Source: Bacillota bacterium
GTDB lineage: Bacteria; Bacillota; Clostridia; Lachnospirales; Lachnospiraceae
Length of the DNA: 64,000 nucleotides
Direction of reading: 5' to 3'
NCBI GenBank assembly: GCA_023421075.1
Contig: JAEZUM010000031.1
Span: 1-64,000, forward strand
Shown: piece by piece, positions 26,835 through 36,501 of the stretch
How positions within the stretch are numbered: the first letter of the stretch is position 1
Layout of the letters: each line of letters starts with the position of its first letter
Notes under the pieces: generated by a model
What the model saw: only the letters and a program-made list of their open reading frames with translations
Databases searched by the model: none
What the model was told of the DNA's origin: nothing
Made by a program: the position numbers and the translations under genes

Positions 26835-27725
26835 CTAATACACTCCAAATCTTCTATCAGCACTATAAGCAATAAAGGAGTTTGAAGAGCCACTAATAGT
26901 TGCATTTATCCCAGCTGTCTTTCCTTCAATACCAAAGCTTACACTTGAAATAGTTGCTGAGCTCCATGTATGAATATAATATGCCGTCGCAATTCCACTC
27001 ATTGAACCGAAATATCTATCGTAGTTACATAGTCCTGAAAAGGTATGACCTACATACCTTGTTAACATAGTCGATTGTTCTAAACGAGTATAATCTTGTA
27101 ATCTAAATCCAAACCCCTTACTCCCATCACCATCCGAACGATATGAGGTTGAGGAATATGTACTAATACCATCATAAAGATAGGCACTTGCACTAACTAC
27201 TGCACCTGTATTGTTTCCAGATACTTGAGTGAAACCTACACCAAATCCATCTTGTCCACCAACTGAACCAAGAAATGGATTGTCATATGACCATCTATTA
27301 TTAGTCCAATTTCCACCGCATGTAACAGTCCATGTCATGTTATATGCATTATAATATATGGTAGGAGTTGACAGATATATATCTGATGCATCTGAGAATG
27401 TAACTATCTCGTCATCTGAAGGATTAATAACGTAACAACCATATTCTTCTAGTTCAGAGTAAATAACTGATTTGTCCGAATAGAAACTATTCGCCTCAAG
27501 CATCAACGCTTCAATATAATCTTTGTCACTTTGCTTTACCAGACCATGTTTCAATTGTTTTTTGTATTCCTTATCCTTTGAAATTTGAAATTCAGTTTTT
27601 TCTTCAGCACTTAAATATACCGAACCATCTTTGTTAAATGGACGATTGGTTTCAGCAAAAACATTTGTGGTATTTATGTTTACCAATAATACAATGACTA
27701 ACAGTATACTTATCTTCTGTTTCAT
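26835..27725 (-). CDS. secreted hypothetical protein
   Basis: 296 residues, family not recognised. A clear Sec signal peptide (MKQKISILLVIVLLVNINTT, cleavage probably after NVFA, residue about 25) is followed by a charged helical segment (about 30-75, with EEKTEFQISKDKEYKKQL) and then a Gly/Ser/Tyr/Thr-rich, beta-type domain to the end (about 110-296), including WTVTCGGNWTNNRWSYDNPF and SSATISSVSFGIEGKTAG. There is no lipobox, sortase motif or catalytic motif that I can name. It has a strong AAGGAGGA ribosome site. AT-rich codon use differs from the flanking enzymes. It may be an extracellular or spore-surface protein, but nothing in the sequence proves that. Confidence 0.75.
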   Translation of the reverse strand: MKQKISILLVIVLLVNINTTNVFAETNRPFNKDGSVYLSAEEKTEFQISKDKEYKKQLKHGLVKQSDKDYIEALMLEANSFYSDKSVIYSELEEYGCYVINPSDDEIVTFSDASDIYLSTPTIYYNAYNMTWTVTCGGNWTNNRWSYDNPFLGSVGGQDGFGVGFTQVSGNNTGAVVSASAYLYDGISTYSSTSYRSDGDGSKGFGFRLQDYTRLEQSTMLTRYVGHTFSGLCNYDRYFGSMSGIATAYYIHTWSSATISSVSFGIEGKTAGINATISGSSNSFIAYSADRRFGVY

Positions 27726-27884
27726 GTATATCCTCCTTATGATGTAAAGTCAATATTATCGTATATTTGCAAATATACATTTATTGTATAATTATTTCAC
27801 AATTTGTCAATTTATTAGATCATGAACGGTTAAATTTCTCCTATGAACGGTAAGATGCCATTATTAATAGCTCATTGAGTGAAA

Positions 27885-27942
27885 AAGAGCTTTCCGCTAA
27901 CTACAAATGCTTGATTAGCCTAAGTAGTTTCGAAAAGCTCTT
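27885..27942. terminator. hairpin upstream of the secreted orphan, downstream of the CMD-like gene
   Basis: Outer arms AAGAGCTTTCCG / CGAAAAGCTCTT with one mismatch, and an inner AACTAC / GTAGTT stem. It lies just after the stop of the minus-strand gene at 27974, so it probably terminates that gene. Confidence 0.6.
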
Positions 27943-27973
27943 CTCTTTCATATAACAGGATTGATTATATAGG

Positions 27974-28312
27974 TCATTTTAATTCCAATGCATCCCTTAA
28001 AACCAATAAGCCTCTCATCATCGTAGGAAAACCGGAGGTCGGGCCCACCAGAAGGATTGCGTGTTCAATCTCTTCCTTGGTACAACCACTTTTCATTGCT
28101 TTTAAGATATGCGTGCGTAAGGAATACTCGTTCTTGCAGTCTGTAGATAATGCTACTTTAATCAGCCATCTGGTCTTCTCATCCAGAGGCCCGCCTTTCT
28201 CATGGACCAGCTTACCATAATTCTGATAAGCCTCGTAGATCTCCCCATGATTTTCAATCAAATAATCCAGATTTCCCTCGATCCGAGGATAGTTTTTAAT
28301 GTTTTCATCCAT
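27974..28312 (-). CDS. carboxymuconolactone decarboxylase-like protein (AhpD-like fold)
   Basis: 112 residues from the ATG at 28312, which has AGGCGGTG about seven bases upstream; the frame extends 12 codons further without a ribosome site. The pattern LDEKTRWLIKVALSTDCKNEY...LRTHILKAMKSGCTKEEIEHAILL is the small helical CMD/AhpD domain, including the conserved His. The usual redox pair CxxC is not kept: the first Cys is present (TDCKNE) but the second position is Glu. A peroxidase-linked disulfide role is therefore doubtful. It stands alone. The real substrate is unknown. Confidence 0.85.
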   Translation of the reverse strand: MDENIKNYPRIEGNLDYLIENHGEIYEAYQNYGKLVHEKGGPLDEKTRWLIKVALSTDCKNEYSLRTHILKAMKSGCTKEEIEHAILLVGPTSGFPTMMRGLLVLRDALELK

Positions 28313-28599
28313 ATTCAGACACCGCCTTTTTTCTTTTATTCTTACCATTATAATTAGAGATAAACCTACTTGCCGATAAGTTGATTATAATACATATTCT
28401 GCCATTCTTCTACAATAAAATAACACTAATCTCATTGCTTTCGCTTAATAGATCGCCACTTCTTATCACAACGACATGAATCATCCCCTAACGTAATGCT
28501 TCCTGTCATTCTTCTGTCATAAGAATTACTCAAATGTAATATAGATATAAATAAACACCAAAAACATATAATAATAGAAAGACTACTTCGAGGCTGCCT

Positions 28600-29916
28600 A
28601 TGATGATACATGTCGTACAATCAGGGGATACCATAAAGTCTATTGCAGATTTATATGGAACACCTGTTGATAAGATAATCCGTGACAATGCTTTAGATCC
28701 TTTGGCTACATTAGTAGTCGGTCAATGTATTGTCATTACATATCCTGAGCAAATATATATAGTAAAGGATGGGGACACCCTCTCTGGTATCGCTGTTTCC
28801 AACGACATATCTGTGATGCAGCTTCTGATGAATAATCCTCAGCTATCCGACAGAGAAGATATTGAACCTGGAGAGATTCTCATCCTCAGGTACAATCGAA
28901 AGGGTTACATTACCACACATGGAAATACTTTTCCCTATATCAATAAGGATACCCTGCGAAAGACCTTACCCTACCTAACTTATCTTTCCATTCTTAATTA
29001 TACTGCAACCTCAGAAGGTGATATCATCACCTTCTACGATGATTCCGAGATCATTAATCTTGCCAAAGCATATCAGGTGGTTCCCTTATTACTGCTGACT
29101 ACCCTTACTCTTAAGGGAGAGGCTAATATCCAGATTGCCTATGAGGTTTTATTAAACACTGATTTCCAAAATAGACAAATCGATAATTTACTCACCATCC
29201 TGCGAACCAAAGGCTATCAGGGAGTTAATCTCTCTTTTGAATATATTAACATCTCAAATTTGCATTTGTATGAAAATTATTTAATGAACATGACCAATCG
29301 TTTAGGCCAGGAAGGTTATCAGGTATTCATTACAATTAACCCGAATATAACGGAACAAAACAATGAAATTCGCTTCGAAAAGGTTAATTATACTCTTCTT
29401 GACAATGCTTCCTATAACACCATCTTTATGTCCTACGAATGGGCCAAGAATGTAAATCCTCCCGCTCCAATCAGTTCTGTACGAAATATCGATGCCTTTT
29501 TATCATTTATAAGCCAATCCATTTCAATGGAGAAAGTAATCCTCGGAATAGCAACCCTCGGTTATGATTGGGAATTACCCTATTACATAAATGTATCTAG
29601 CGTAAATTCGTTGACAATGGAACGGGCAGTAGACTTAGCACGCGAGGTTAATGTAGAAATTAAATTTGATGAAACGTCACAAACCCCATATTTTTTTTAT
29701 ACGCTTACTGAGAACTTTAATCAAGTGCTCCATATCGTATGGTTTATTGATGCCAGAAGCATTCATTCTTTACTGGATCTTGGTGCAGAATATAATATAC
29801 TGGGTATAAGCATCTGGAATATCACTATCTATAATCCACAATTATGGCTAATCATTAATTCACAATATGAAATAATCAAACAGCCTGACAAACCGATCTC
29901 TGTCCAATGTAAATAA
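28600..29916 (+). CDS. LysM-GH18 protein, spore cortex/peptidoglycan type (SleL/YaaH-like)
   Basis: 438 residues. Two LysM peptidoglycan-binding repeats start at once (HVVQSGDTIKSIADLYGTPVD, about 4-47, and YIVKDGDTLSGIAVSNDISV, about 51-97), followed by a GH18 barrel (about 105-425). There is no signal peptide, as for spore coat N-acetylglucosaminidases of the SleL/YaaH group. The GH18 catalytic strand reads GVNLSFEYI: the acid Glu214 is present, but the Asp two residues before it (DxE) is Ser212. That Asp normally holds the substrate acetamido group, so activity may be altered or lost. GAGG lies six bases before the first ATG. It is followed by a strong terminator. Confidence 0.87.
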   Translation: MMIHVVQSGDTIKSIADLYGTPVDKIIRDNALDPLATLVVGQCIVITYPEQIYIVKDGDTLSGIAVSNDISVMQLLMNNPQLSDREDIEPGEILILRYNRKGYITTHGNTFPYINKDTLRKTLPYLTYLSILNYTATSEGDIITFYDDSEIINLAKAYQVVPLLLLTTLTLKGEANIQIAYEVLLNTDFQNRQIDNLLTILRTKGYQGVNLSFEYINISNLHLYENYLMNMTNRLGQEGYQVFITINPNITEQNNEIRFEKVNYTLLDNASYNTIFMSYEWAKNVNPPAPISSVRNIDAFLSFISQSISMEKVILGIATLGYDWELPYYINVSSVNSLTMERAVDLAREVNVEIKFDETSQTPYFFYTLTENFNQVLHIVWFIDARSIHSLLDLGAEYNILGISIWNITIYNPQLWLIINSQYEIIKQPDKPISVQCK

Positions 29917-30001
29917 GTATATATTTCATAATGAACTCAAATCAGGTATCATCAAATAAAATAATCAAAATAAAGTAATGTTTGAAAACCCCACACCAAA
30001 T

Positions 30002-30046
30002 AAAAACGGTAGTAAAATCCTGTCAAAGAATTTTACTACCGTTTTT
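30002..30046. terminator. bidirectional terminator between the LysM-GH18 and GH43 genes
   Basis: Perfect 17-base arms (AAAAACGGTAGTAAAAT and complement) with an 11-base loop. The stem ends in A5 and T5, so it works as an intrinsic terminator in both directions. Confidence 0.85.
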
Positions 30047-30070
30047 ATTATTAATATTAGCAGTCATACT

Positions 30071-31576
30071 CTAGTCGAAATAACAAAAATCTTTAAAATC
30101 GGCATACCCTCCAGCCGTTTTTGTTGTATAGCAATACAATCCAATCCGATATCCCATGAAATGGTCCAGCGTATATTTCATCTTTAGCGGTGATCCCACG
30201 GTACTCCATTCCTTATTATCGTATGAAAAATAGAATTCAGCTATGTCTGCATTATCCCTAAAGTCGAAGAAAACCTTTAGATATAGCTCCTCTGCCCTCA
30301 ATGGAACACGGATCTCCTCCTGATCCTCCTGGCCCGGTGTTCCATGCTTTATCACAATGATTTGATTGCCCCTTGTATCGACTTCAATACCAACCAGGCC
30401 AAAATGACTCTGTAACGCAATAAGACCGGCACAGTCTCCCGGTTGCATCCCTGCTGTGTTTAATAATACACTCATACTACAGGTCGGACCTTTTGTTCTC
30501 TGGGTTAGCGTGTTGCGTGCCTGTAGAACATGAGCTGTTACTCGACCGGTCTTGAGTCTTAAGTAACCGGGATGTTCCGTAAAGCTCCATAAGGTCGGCT
30601 CCGGATTATGGTTCCACTGCCAGTAATCAGACAGCTTATTATCGGCGTGATTAAAATCATCGCTTCCATAAAGTGGCGCTGTTTCCTTAGTAGACATTGA
30701 TATCTGCAAGCTAGTCGGTGCTTTCCCATAGGTTCCCATCATCGGCCAGTTCTCCTCCCAGGTAACAGGTACCAGATGTGGTATGCGTCCTACTGCTCCA
30801 TGATCCTGGAATAACACTGCATACCAGTCTCCTGAAGGGGTATCGACCATTGCCCCCTGCGCTACACCACAATTATGGTAACCCATGTCATCATCCAGAA
30901 TCACCTTTCTCTCATACGCTCCAAGAAGCTCCTTGGAACGGTAACAAATCTGTCTTCTTCTCTGATTGCCATCGTAAGGCCATTCTATGAATTGTAGGTA
31001 ATAATATTCACCAATCTTATAAGCGTGACATCCCTCACAGCGAAGCATGATCTGATCCGATGGTGTCTTGAACAGCAGCTGATGGATACCGCCCTTCTTT
31101 ACCCCCGAGCCATTTGGCTCCAGCTCTGTAATCATGATATCTCCACCGTTGTAAATAATATAAAGATGTCCCTGATCAAAAAGCAGGGAGGAATCATGAT
31201 AGATCCCATCTAACTCATGCCTCTTCCAATTACCGCTCTCAATATCTTCACTATAATAAATAAAGGTCTTTTTCAGATCATTACAGTCAAAACAAATATA
31301 GTACATTCCTTCATGGAAACGTATGCTTGTCGCCCACTGCCCACTTCCGTATACATTCTGATCCTTTTCCAGTCGATAAGACGGGTTATCTTCAATGATA
31401 TCATAAAGATAAGATACCATCTCCCAATTCACCAGATCCTTGGATTTCATAATGGGACATCCGGGCATCATATGCATCGTTGTTGTTACCATATAGTAGG
31501 TATCTTCCACACGGATGACATCCGGGTCCGGATAGTCCATCCATAGAATTGGGTTCTCGTGTTCATACTGTTCCAT
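30071..31576 (-). CDS. glycoside hydrolase family 43, xylosidase/arabinofuranosidase-like
   Basis: 501 residues, no signal peptide, cytoplasmic. The five-bladed propeller occupies about residues 1-310: the base Asp is in MDYPDPDVIRVEDTYYMV, the pKa-tuning Asp in GIYHDSSLLFDQGHLYIIY, and the acid Glu in LRCEGCHAYKIGEYYYLQF. The C-terminal beta-sandwich (about 325-501) shows GYLRLKTGRV, LLNTAGMQPGDCAGLIALQ and IGLYCYTTKTAGGYADFKDFCY, the GH43_C2 type. The start at 31576 is chosen because GAGGG lies upstream; an in-frame ATG at 31621 overlaps the HD-GYP gene and has no ribosome site. It follows the HD-GYP gene by 25 bases, an odd pairing that may mean co-transcription. Confidence 0.92.
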   Translation of the reverse strand: MEQYEHENPILWMDYPDPDVIRVEDTYYMVTTTMHMMPGCPIMKSKDLVNWEMVSYLYDIIEDNPSYRLEKDQNVYGSGQWATSIRFHEGMYYICFDCNDLKKTFIYYSEDIESGNWKRHELDGIYHDSSLLFDQGHLYIIYNGGDIMITELEPNGSGVKKGGIHQLLFKTPSDQIMLRCEGCHAYKIGEYYYLQFIEWPYDGNQRRRQICYRSKELLGAYERKVILDDDMGYHNCGVAQGAMVDTPSGDWYAVLFQDHGAVGRIPHLVPVTWEENWPMMGTYGKAPTSLQISMSTKETAPLYGSDDFNHADNKLSDYWQWNHNPEPTLWSFTEHPGYLRLKTGRVTAHVLQARNTLTQRTKGPTCSMSVLLNTAGMQPGDCAGLIALQSHFGLVGIEVDTRGNQIIVIKHGTPGQEDQEEIRVPLRAEELYLKVFFDFRDNADIAEFYFSYDNKEWSTVGSPLKMKYTLDHFMGYRIGLYCYTTKTAGGYADFKDFCYFD

Positions 31577-31601
31577 GTTTGTTAAGCCCTCATTTCTGTT
31601 A

Positions 31602-33563
31602 TTATGCTGATTTCTGCTCATATTTTAGATAGTGGTACAATAACTCAACTTTATTCCTATTCATCAGAAACAAATCCACAATCTCCGGATCAAAATGCTT
31701 CCCTCTGCCTTCGATTAAGATTGCGTAGGCTGTATCCAAGTCGAAAGCTTCTTTATATGGTCTCCTACTGGTTAAGGCGTCAAACACATCGGCTACCGCT
31801 ACAATTCGGGCACTTAACGGTATTTCTTTCCCCTTCTTCCCATAAGGGTACCCGGTACCGTCATAACGTTCATGATGTCCCTCCGCAATCTCGATCCCCA
31901 TGCCAAACCAGCTTTTTCCGGTGTCTCCCATATTCTTTTCTGCTGTTCTTAATACCTCTGCTCCATAGACCGTATGGTGCTTCATTTCCTCAAACTCTTC
32001 CTGTGACAGCCTTCCGGGTTTTAATAATATTTTATCACTGATCCCTACCTTACCGATATCATGAAGTGGACTAAAGCGCTCCAGCATATCAATAAATTCC
32101 GGAGTAATCTCTTCCGTTACCTGATTATCATAGAGGATCTCAGCAATTAACCTCGAATAGCTCTTCATTCGTGTCAGATGTTCTCCGGTGTCCTCATCCC
32201 TCGCTTCTGCAAGCTTAGCAAGAGCCAGAGTACTACTGTAAAGGATATCATTAATTACTATGTTCTGATGAAAACTGATTGCAATACTATTAACCAGGGT
32301 ATTCAGAAAATTCAGGTGTCCGGTATGATACACATCCTTTCGGCTGCTGGAGAAGAATATCACACCGACCGGTCGACCGGATACCTTAAGCGGTAACGTA
32401 ATCGAAGCTCGGATACCCGCTTCCAGAAGTGCACGATTATACGGCTTCAACTCACTCTTATCCGTATATTTCTCCAAATCATTAATGATTCTTGCCTCCC
32501 CGGACTCGATCAGTTTACCCAGGCTGGTATCATTAATCCGCCATTTCAGACCCATAATGTTACCCGGCAGACCAAAAATTGTATCGTCGGATACCCCATA
32601 GGAAGCTGTTAGTTCCTGCTTCTCCTCATCAATCAGGGCGATCCCGATATAATTATAGGGGACAAAGGAGGAAAAGGTAGTATTAATAAAATTCAGTGTA
32701 TCCATAAAGGAGGAATGATTATTGATATTTTCAATTAATGATATAAGATTATTAATCTTATGAAACATCTCTCCAATCTCTCCGACAATCGGTTGCACAG
32801 CCTTTTGTGTAAGACGCTTGACCTCCCCTGTATCGGGGGCTAATCCAATCTCTGTAATTCCTTGAAGCAATTGCTTATAAGGTAACAATACGAAACAGAT
32901 CAGATTATACAATGCAAAAACCAACACAATAAGCAGTATCCCAAAGGTTATGAAGATATATCGTTCCATAGACTTTGTTGTGTGGAAGGAGTTCCTGAGA
33001 ATCTGATTTTGCAGATCTTCACAAAGCTCCAACAACTTCATATTATTCTCATTGATGTAGATCGTAGCCTCAGCGGTACTACTGTCCAACTGCTTCGTGC
33101 TTATTAATTCATCGATTGATTCTTCAAATTCTGACCAAATTGTATCCATCTGTTCAAGATACTTGGAACCCGGATCAATGGAATCCCGGATATTAATGAT
33201 TTCACCGTCAATCAGCATATACCCATTATGTATTGTTGCAAGAACATATGCAAATTTCTGTTCCGTACTTAAGAGGTTCTTCTTAATATCCTTAATCTTT
33301 TGATCGATGATTTCTTTGGGTTGATATATTTGATCAACCTCCAGCGATTGCATGAGTGCAAAGAGCCGACTTGCATCCTTTGCGATCAGCTGCGTGTACA
33401 TACGCTGTCTGCCGAAGGCATTAATAATCTGCTTGTCTCTCGTTTCTTTATTCCCTATCTGTATGATCAAAAAAATGGTTAATCCTAAAATAGCAAGAAC
33501 TGTAATCACAACAACATACATCATCCGCCTTATCTTCATAAATATCGGTTTATTCCCTGGCAT
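31602..33563 (-). CDS. membrane HD-GYP cyclic-di-GMP phosphodiesterase with PilJ-type sensor and GAF domain
   Basis: 653 residues. A membrane helix (about 8-30) is followed by an external helical sensor with the PilJ-type text GRQRMYTQLIAKDASRLF, a second membrane helix (about 195-220), a HAMP-like linker, a GAF domain (about 270-440; TSGVSDDTIFG-type, RASITLPLKVSGRPVGVIFFSS) and a full HD-GYP domain (about 450-630). The metal-binding HD is in PLHDIGKVGI, and HHERYDGTGYP gives the GYP signature. Such enzymes split c-di-GMP and commonly lower it for motility. The ATG at 33563 is preferred, nine bases after GGGAGGA; an ATG six codons upstream lies in the ribosome site. Confidence 0.93.
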   Translation of the reverse strand: MPGNKPIFMKIRRMMYVVVITVLAILGLTIFLIIQIGNKETRDKQIINAFGRQRMYTQLIAKDASRLFALMQSLEVDQIYQPKEIIDQKIKDIKKNLLSTEQKFAYVLATIHNGYMLIDGEIINIRDSIDPGSKYLEQMDTIWSEFEESIDELISTKQLDSSTAEATIYINENNMKLLELCEDLQNQILRNSFHTTKSMERYIFITFGILLIVLVFALYNLICFVLLPYKQLLQGITEIGLAPDTGEVKRLTQKAVQPIVGEIGEMFHKINNLISLIENINNHSSFMDTLNFINTTFSSFVPYNYIGIALIDEEKQELTASYGVSDDTIFGLPGNIMGLKWRINDTSLGKLIESGEARIINDLEKYTDKSELKPYNRALLEAGIRASITLPLKVSGRPVGVIFFSSSRKDVYHTGHLNFLNTLVNSIAISFHQNIVINDILYSSTLALAKLAEARDEDTGEHLTRMKSYSRLIAEILYDNQVTEEITPEFIDMLERFSPLHDIGKVGISDKILLKPGRLSQEEFEEMKHHTVYGAEVLRTAEKNMGDTGKSWFGMGIEIAEGHHERYDGTGYPYGKKGKEIPLSARIVAVADVFDALTSRRPYKEAFDLDTAYAILIEGRGKHFDPEIVDLFLMNRNKVELLYHYLKYEQKSA

Positions 33564-33777
33564 CAAATCATTTCCTCCCATTGTAATTACTGACTATATA
33601 TATAATACAATATAAAAAAGCTCGAATTTTGTCAATCCAAAAAAGTAACATATTAACCCTTTTTATATGACAAAACCATCAAATTCAAGTGAATATTTTC
33701 CCTCAATATAAGAAAAAATACCGATTGAATTATAAAGGTATTCAAACTTAATCATGGTATAAATGGAGGATCGAGAA

Positions 33778-35034
33778 ATGCAGGTAAAAGATCGTGTAAT
33801 TAAGGAAAAGGGACCTGATCATACCATCGCTTTACTGAAGGATGGCTACCTATTTATTAAGAAACGAACGGAACTATATCAATCCAAGCTTTTTGCAACC
33901 CGCCTCCTTGGAGAAAGGGTTGTTTGTATGTCAGGTGCCAAAGCATCTGAGATTTTTTATGATCCAGAACGGTTCTCAAGAAAAGACGCAGCCCCTAAGA
34001 GAATTCAAAAGACCCTCTTAGGCGAGAATGCAATTCAAGGGATGGATGGAAACGCCCACCACCATAGAAAACAGTTATTTCTATCCTTGATGACCCCCCA
34101 GAAGCAACAACAGCTCGTCCAGATCGTCGGGAAAAGGCTTGATACAGCGGTGGCTGCCTGGCGAGGCAAGGATCAAATAATACTATTTGATGAGATGAAA
34201 CAAATCCTGTGTGCTTCCGCTTGCCAATGGGCAGGGATTCCACTGAAACAATCTGAAATCCTGGGAAGAGCAGAGGATTTTAGTGCGATGGTGGAGGGTT
34301 TTGGTGCTGTCGGACCTCGGCACTTTCTGGGGAGAAGTGCAAGGACCAGAGCGGAACAATGGATCGGTCAAATGATAGAAGCCGTCCGCTGCGGTAAATT
34401 AAAGGCTTCGGAAGGCACTGCACTTCATGCCATGGCCTTCCATAACGAACCGGATGGTTCCTTAATGAATACCAATATGGCAGCCATTGAATTAATTAAT
34501 GTAATTCGACCTATTGTCGCTATTTCTACCTTCATCACCTTTTCTGCCTTAGCACTACACAAGAATCCAGAGTGTAAAGAAATTCTTCGGAGTGGAGAAC
34601 CTGATTACCTCGAGATGTTTGCACAGGAGGTACGGCGCTATTATCCATTCACTCCCTTTGTTGGAGCCAGAGTACGGAAGGATTTTATCTGGAATGAGTG
34701 CTATTTTGAAAAGGATACGTTGGTACTGCTAGATGTATACGGAATGAATCATGATCCATCCATATGGGCTCAACCCTACGAGTTTATGCCGGAACGGTTT
34801 CGGAATCGAAGCGGTGATTTATATCAATTCATACCACAGGGAGGCGGTAATTCAGAGGTTACCCATCGTTGTCCGGGAGAGGGCATAACCGTGGAGACCA
34901 TGAAGACCGTCATTGATTTTCTAGTGAACAGGATCGAATATACCGTACCCAGTCAGGTCCTCAGTATTCCATTAAATAGAATTCCCACTTTACCGGAGAG
35001 TGGCTTTATTATGACAAATGTAAAGCTTAAATAA
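33778..35034 (+). CDS. cytochrome P450, CYP152-type (fatty acid peroxygenase)
   Basis: 418 residues. The heme ligand is Cys365 in FIPQGGGNSEVTHRCPGE, and the I-helix carries NVIRPIVAIS with Arg244-Pro245. In CYP152 enzymes (P450-BS-beta, CypC) this Arg-Pro pair replaces the usual acid/Thr pair and binds the fatty acid carboxylate, so that H2O2 drives hydroxylation without a reductase. The ExxR motif appears as EVRRYYP. The start is ATG at 33778, eight bases after GGAGG; the ATG at 33763 lies in that ribosome site. It stands alone with no redox partner nearby, which agrees with a peroxygenase. It may detoxify fatty acids or peroxide in an anaerobe (inference). Confidence 0.93.
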   Translation: MQVKDRVIKEKGPDHTIALLKDGYLFIKKRTELYQSKLFATRLLGERVVCMSGAKASEIFYDPERFSRKDAAPKRIQKTLLGENAIQGMDGNAHHHRKQLFLSLMTPQKQQQLVQIVGKRLDTAVAAWRGKDQIILFDEMKQILCASACQWAGIPLKQSEILGRAEDFSAMVEGFGAVGPRHFLGRSARTRAEQWIGQMIEAVRCGKLKASEGTALHAMAFHNEPDGSLMNTNMAAIELINVIRPIVAISTFITFSALALHKNPECKEILRSGEPDYLEMFAQEVRRYYPFTPFVGARVRKDFIWNECYFEKDTLVLLDVYGMNHDPSIWAQPYEFMPERFRNRSGDLYQFIPQGGGNSEVTHRCPGEGITVETMKTVIDFLVNRIEYTVPSQVLSIPLNRIPTLPESGFIMTNVKLK

Positions 35035-35056
35035 TGTTCGCATGCGATGAATTTCC

Positions 35057-36289
35057 TCACTGTTTTTTTAAAACCAAATGATATAGGTAGATGATTGGCG
35101 ACAGAATGATTGCACAAACAAAAAGTGCGGTTCTGATCGAAAACAGGTTGCCGATCATGCCTACCACAGGTCCTCCTCCAATCTGCCCCAGGGAATCAAT
35201 CTGTCCTCGCACCGAGAATAAGGTGGCCCTGATATTCGGATTGGTAATTAGGCTGTTTAACCAAGCATCTAGTAATGGGTTAGTAATGCTTCTCATAATT
35301 CCGATCACCCAAAAGAAAAGAAGTGCTGCATACAGGTTATGAAATAGGCTGAAGCCAATCAAAGAAAGTATAATGATAACTGCGCTAATAACCAGTATTC
35401 TTATTACATGCTTTGAATTATTAAAATCAAGCTTTTTATTTATCATTCCCAACGACAAAATGGACAAAACCAGGGAAATGCACCTCACAATTCCAATGAG
35501 TAATACCGAGTTGATTATAATCGATGAAGGAAAGTTTTCCATTAAGTGAGCGATCCATAACCGATCAAAGCCTTCGCTATACAAGCCATAAAAAACTCCT
35601 ATTGTTAACAGTAAAATAAGCACCCGTTTGCCCTTTATGAATATTAGTGCGGCTTTTGATGTATCAAGCATCGATTTTATGCCGGATAATTCATTCTTTG
35701 CTCTAGTTTTGAAATCATGTTCCTGCATGCGAAAGGCTAAAAAGAACGCGAAAAGTATCATTAATGTTCCACCGATTATAATTGGCAAATTAATCGCAAT
35801 CAGACCAACCAATACACTGATTGGTATGGCAATCAATTCACCGGCCTGGCCATACTGCTCGCCAAGGATAAACGCCCTCCCCACCTTCTCTTCTCCGATT
35901 TCATCGGTAATCCACGCTTGGGTTGCACCGCTGGTAAAGGTATACCCAAGCCCCCAAATCACTTGAGAGATGGCGATAAAGGTGAAGAACGGGAATAATC
36001 CTTCCAGTACAAATCCAATACCCATAAGCAAGTAACCGATCACAATGGAAAGCTTTCTGCTTTTTGTATCTGCAACAATTCCGGTAGGTATTTCAAACAG
36101 GAATACGGAAAGTTCAAGAATGGTACCAACTAAAACCAATTGCAATGGATTCAACTTCGCTACATTTACATGATACAGAAGATTTACGGTAAATATCAAA
36201 GAGAAAAGCAATTGTGAGGTGAAGGACAATATTTTAAACAGCTTAAGGGAATTTATCATTTTACATTTCGGATATTTTACTTTTTTCAT
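35057..36289 (-). CDS. MFS transporter, drug-efflux-like
   Basis: 410 residues with twelve predicted membrane helices. The MFS loop 2-3 pattern is seen as EIPTGIVADTKSRKLSIVIGYLLMG, and the text FLFEIPTGIVAD and LDAWLNSLITNPNIRATLFSVRGQ is typical of the small-molecule efflux branch found in Firmicutes. The start is ATG at 36289 with AGGAG four to five bases upstream; the open frame extends 21 codons further without a ribosome site. It converges on the P450 gene, only 22 bases stop to stop. The substrate is unknown. Confidence 0.87.
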   Translation of the reverse strand: MKKVKYPKCKMINSLKLFKILSFTSQLLFSLIFTVNLLYHVNVAKLNPLQLVLVGTILELSVFLFEIPTGIVADTKSRKLSIVIGYLLMGIGFVLEGLFPFFTFIAISQVIWGLGYTFTSGATQAWITDEIGEEKVGRAFILGEQYGQAGELIAIPISVLVGLIAINLPIIIGGTLMILFAFFLAFRMQEHDFKTRAKNELSGIKSMLDTSKAALIFIKGKRVLILLLTIGVFYGLYSEGFDRLWIAHLMENFPSSIIINSVLLIGIVRCISLVLSILSLGMINKKLDFNNSKHVIRILVISAVIIILSLIGFSLFHNLYAALLFFWVIGIMRSITNPLLDAWLNSLITNPNIRATLFSVRGQIDSLGQIGGGPVVGMIGNLFSIRTALFVCAIILSPIIYLYHLVLKKQ

Positions 36290-36501
36290 AATACTCCTAA
36301 CTTTTCTTGGTTTCGTTGAATTGGATGATGGATTTTTATAAGATAACTCCATTTTATCATAGGATTTAATGTTTTACTTTTCCAGTTTTGCTATATTAAT
36401 ATTGAAAGTTTTATTAAGACAAAATAAATCAAGTCACTTCTAGGCATAATAGTAAATAAGTTTTATCTTGTTAAACAACTAACTCAACAAGGAGCGTGTA
36501 T

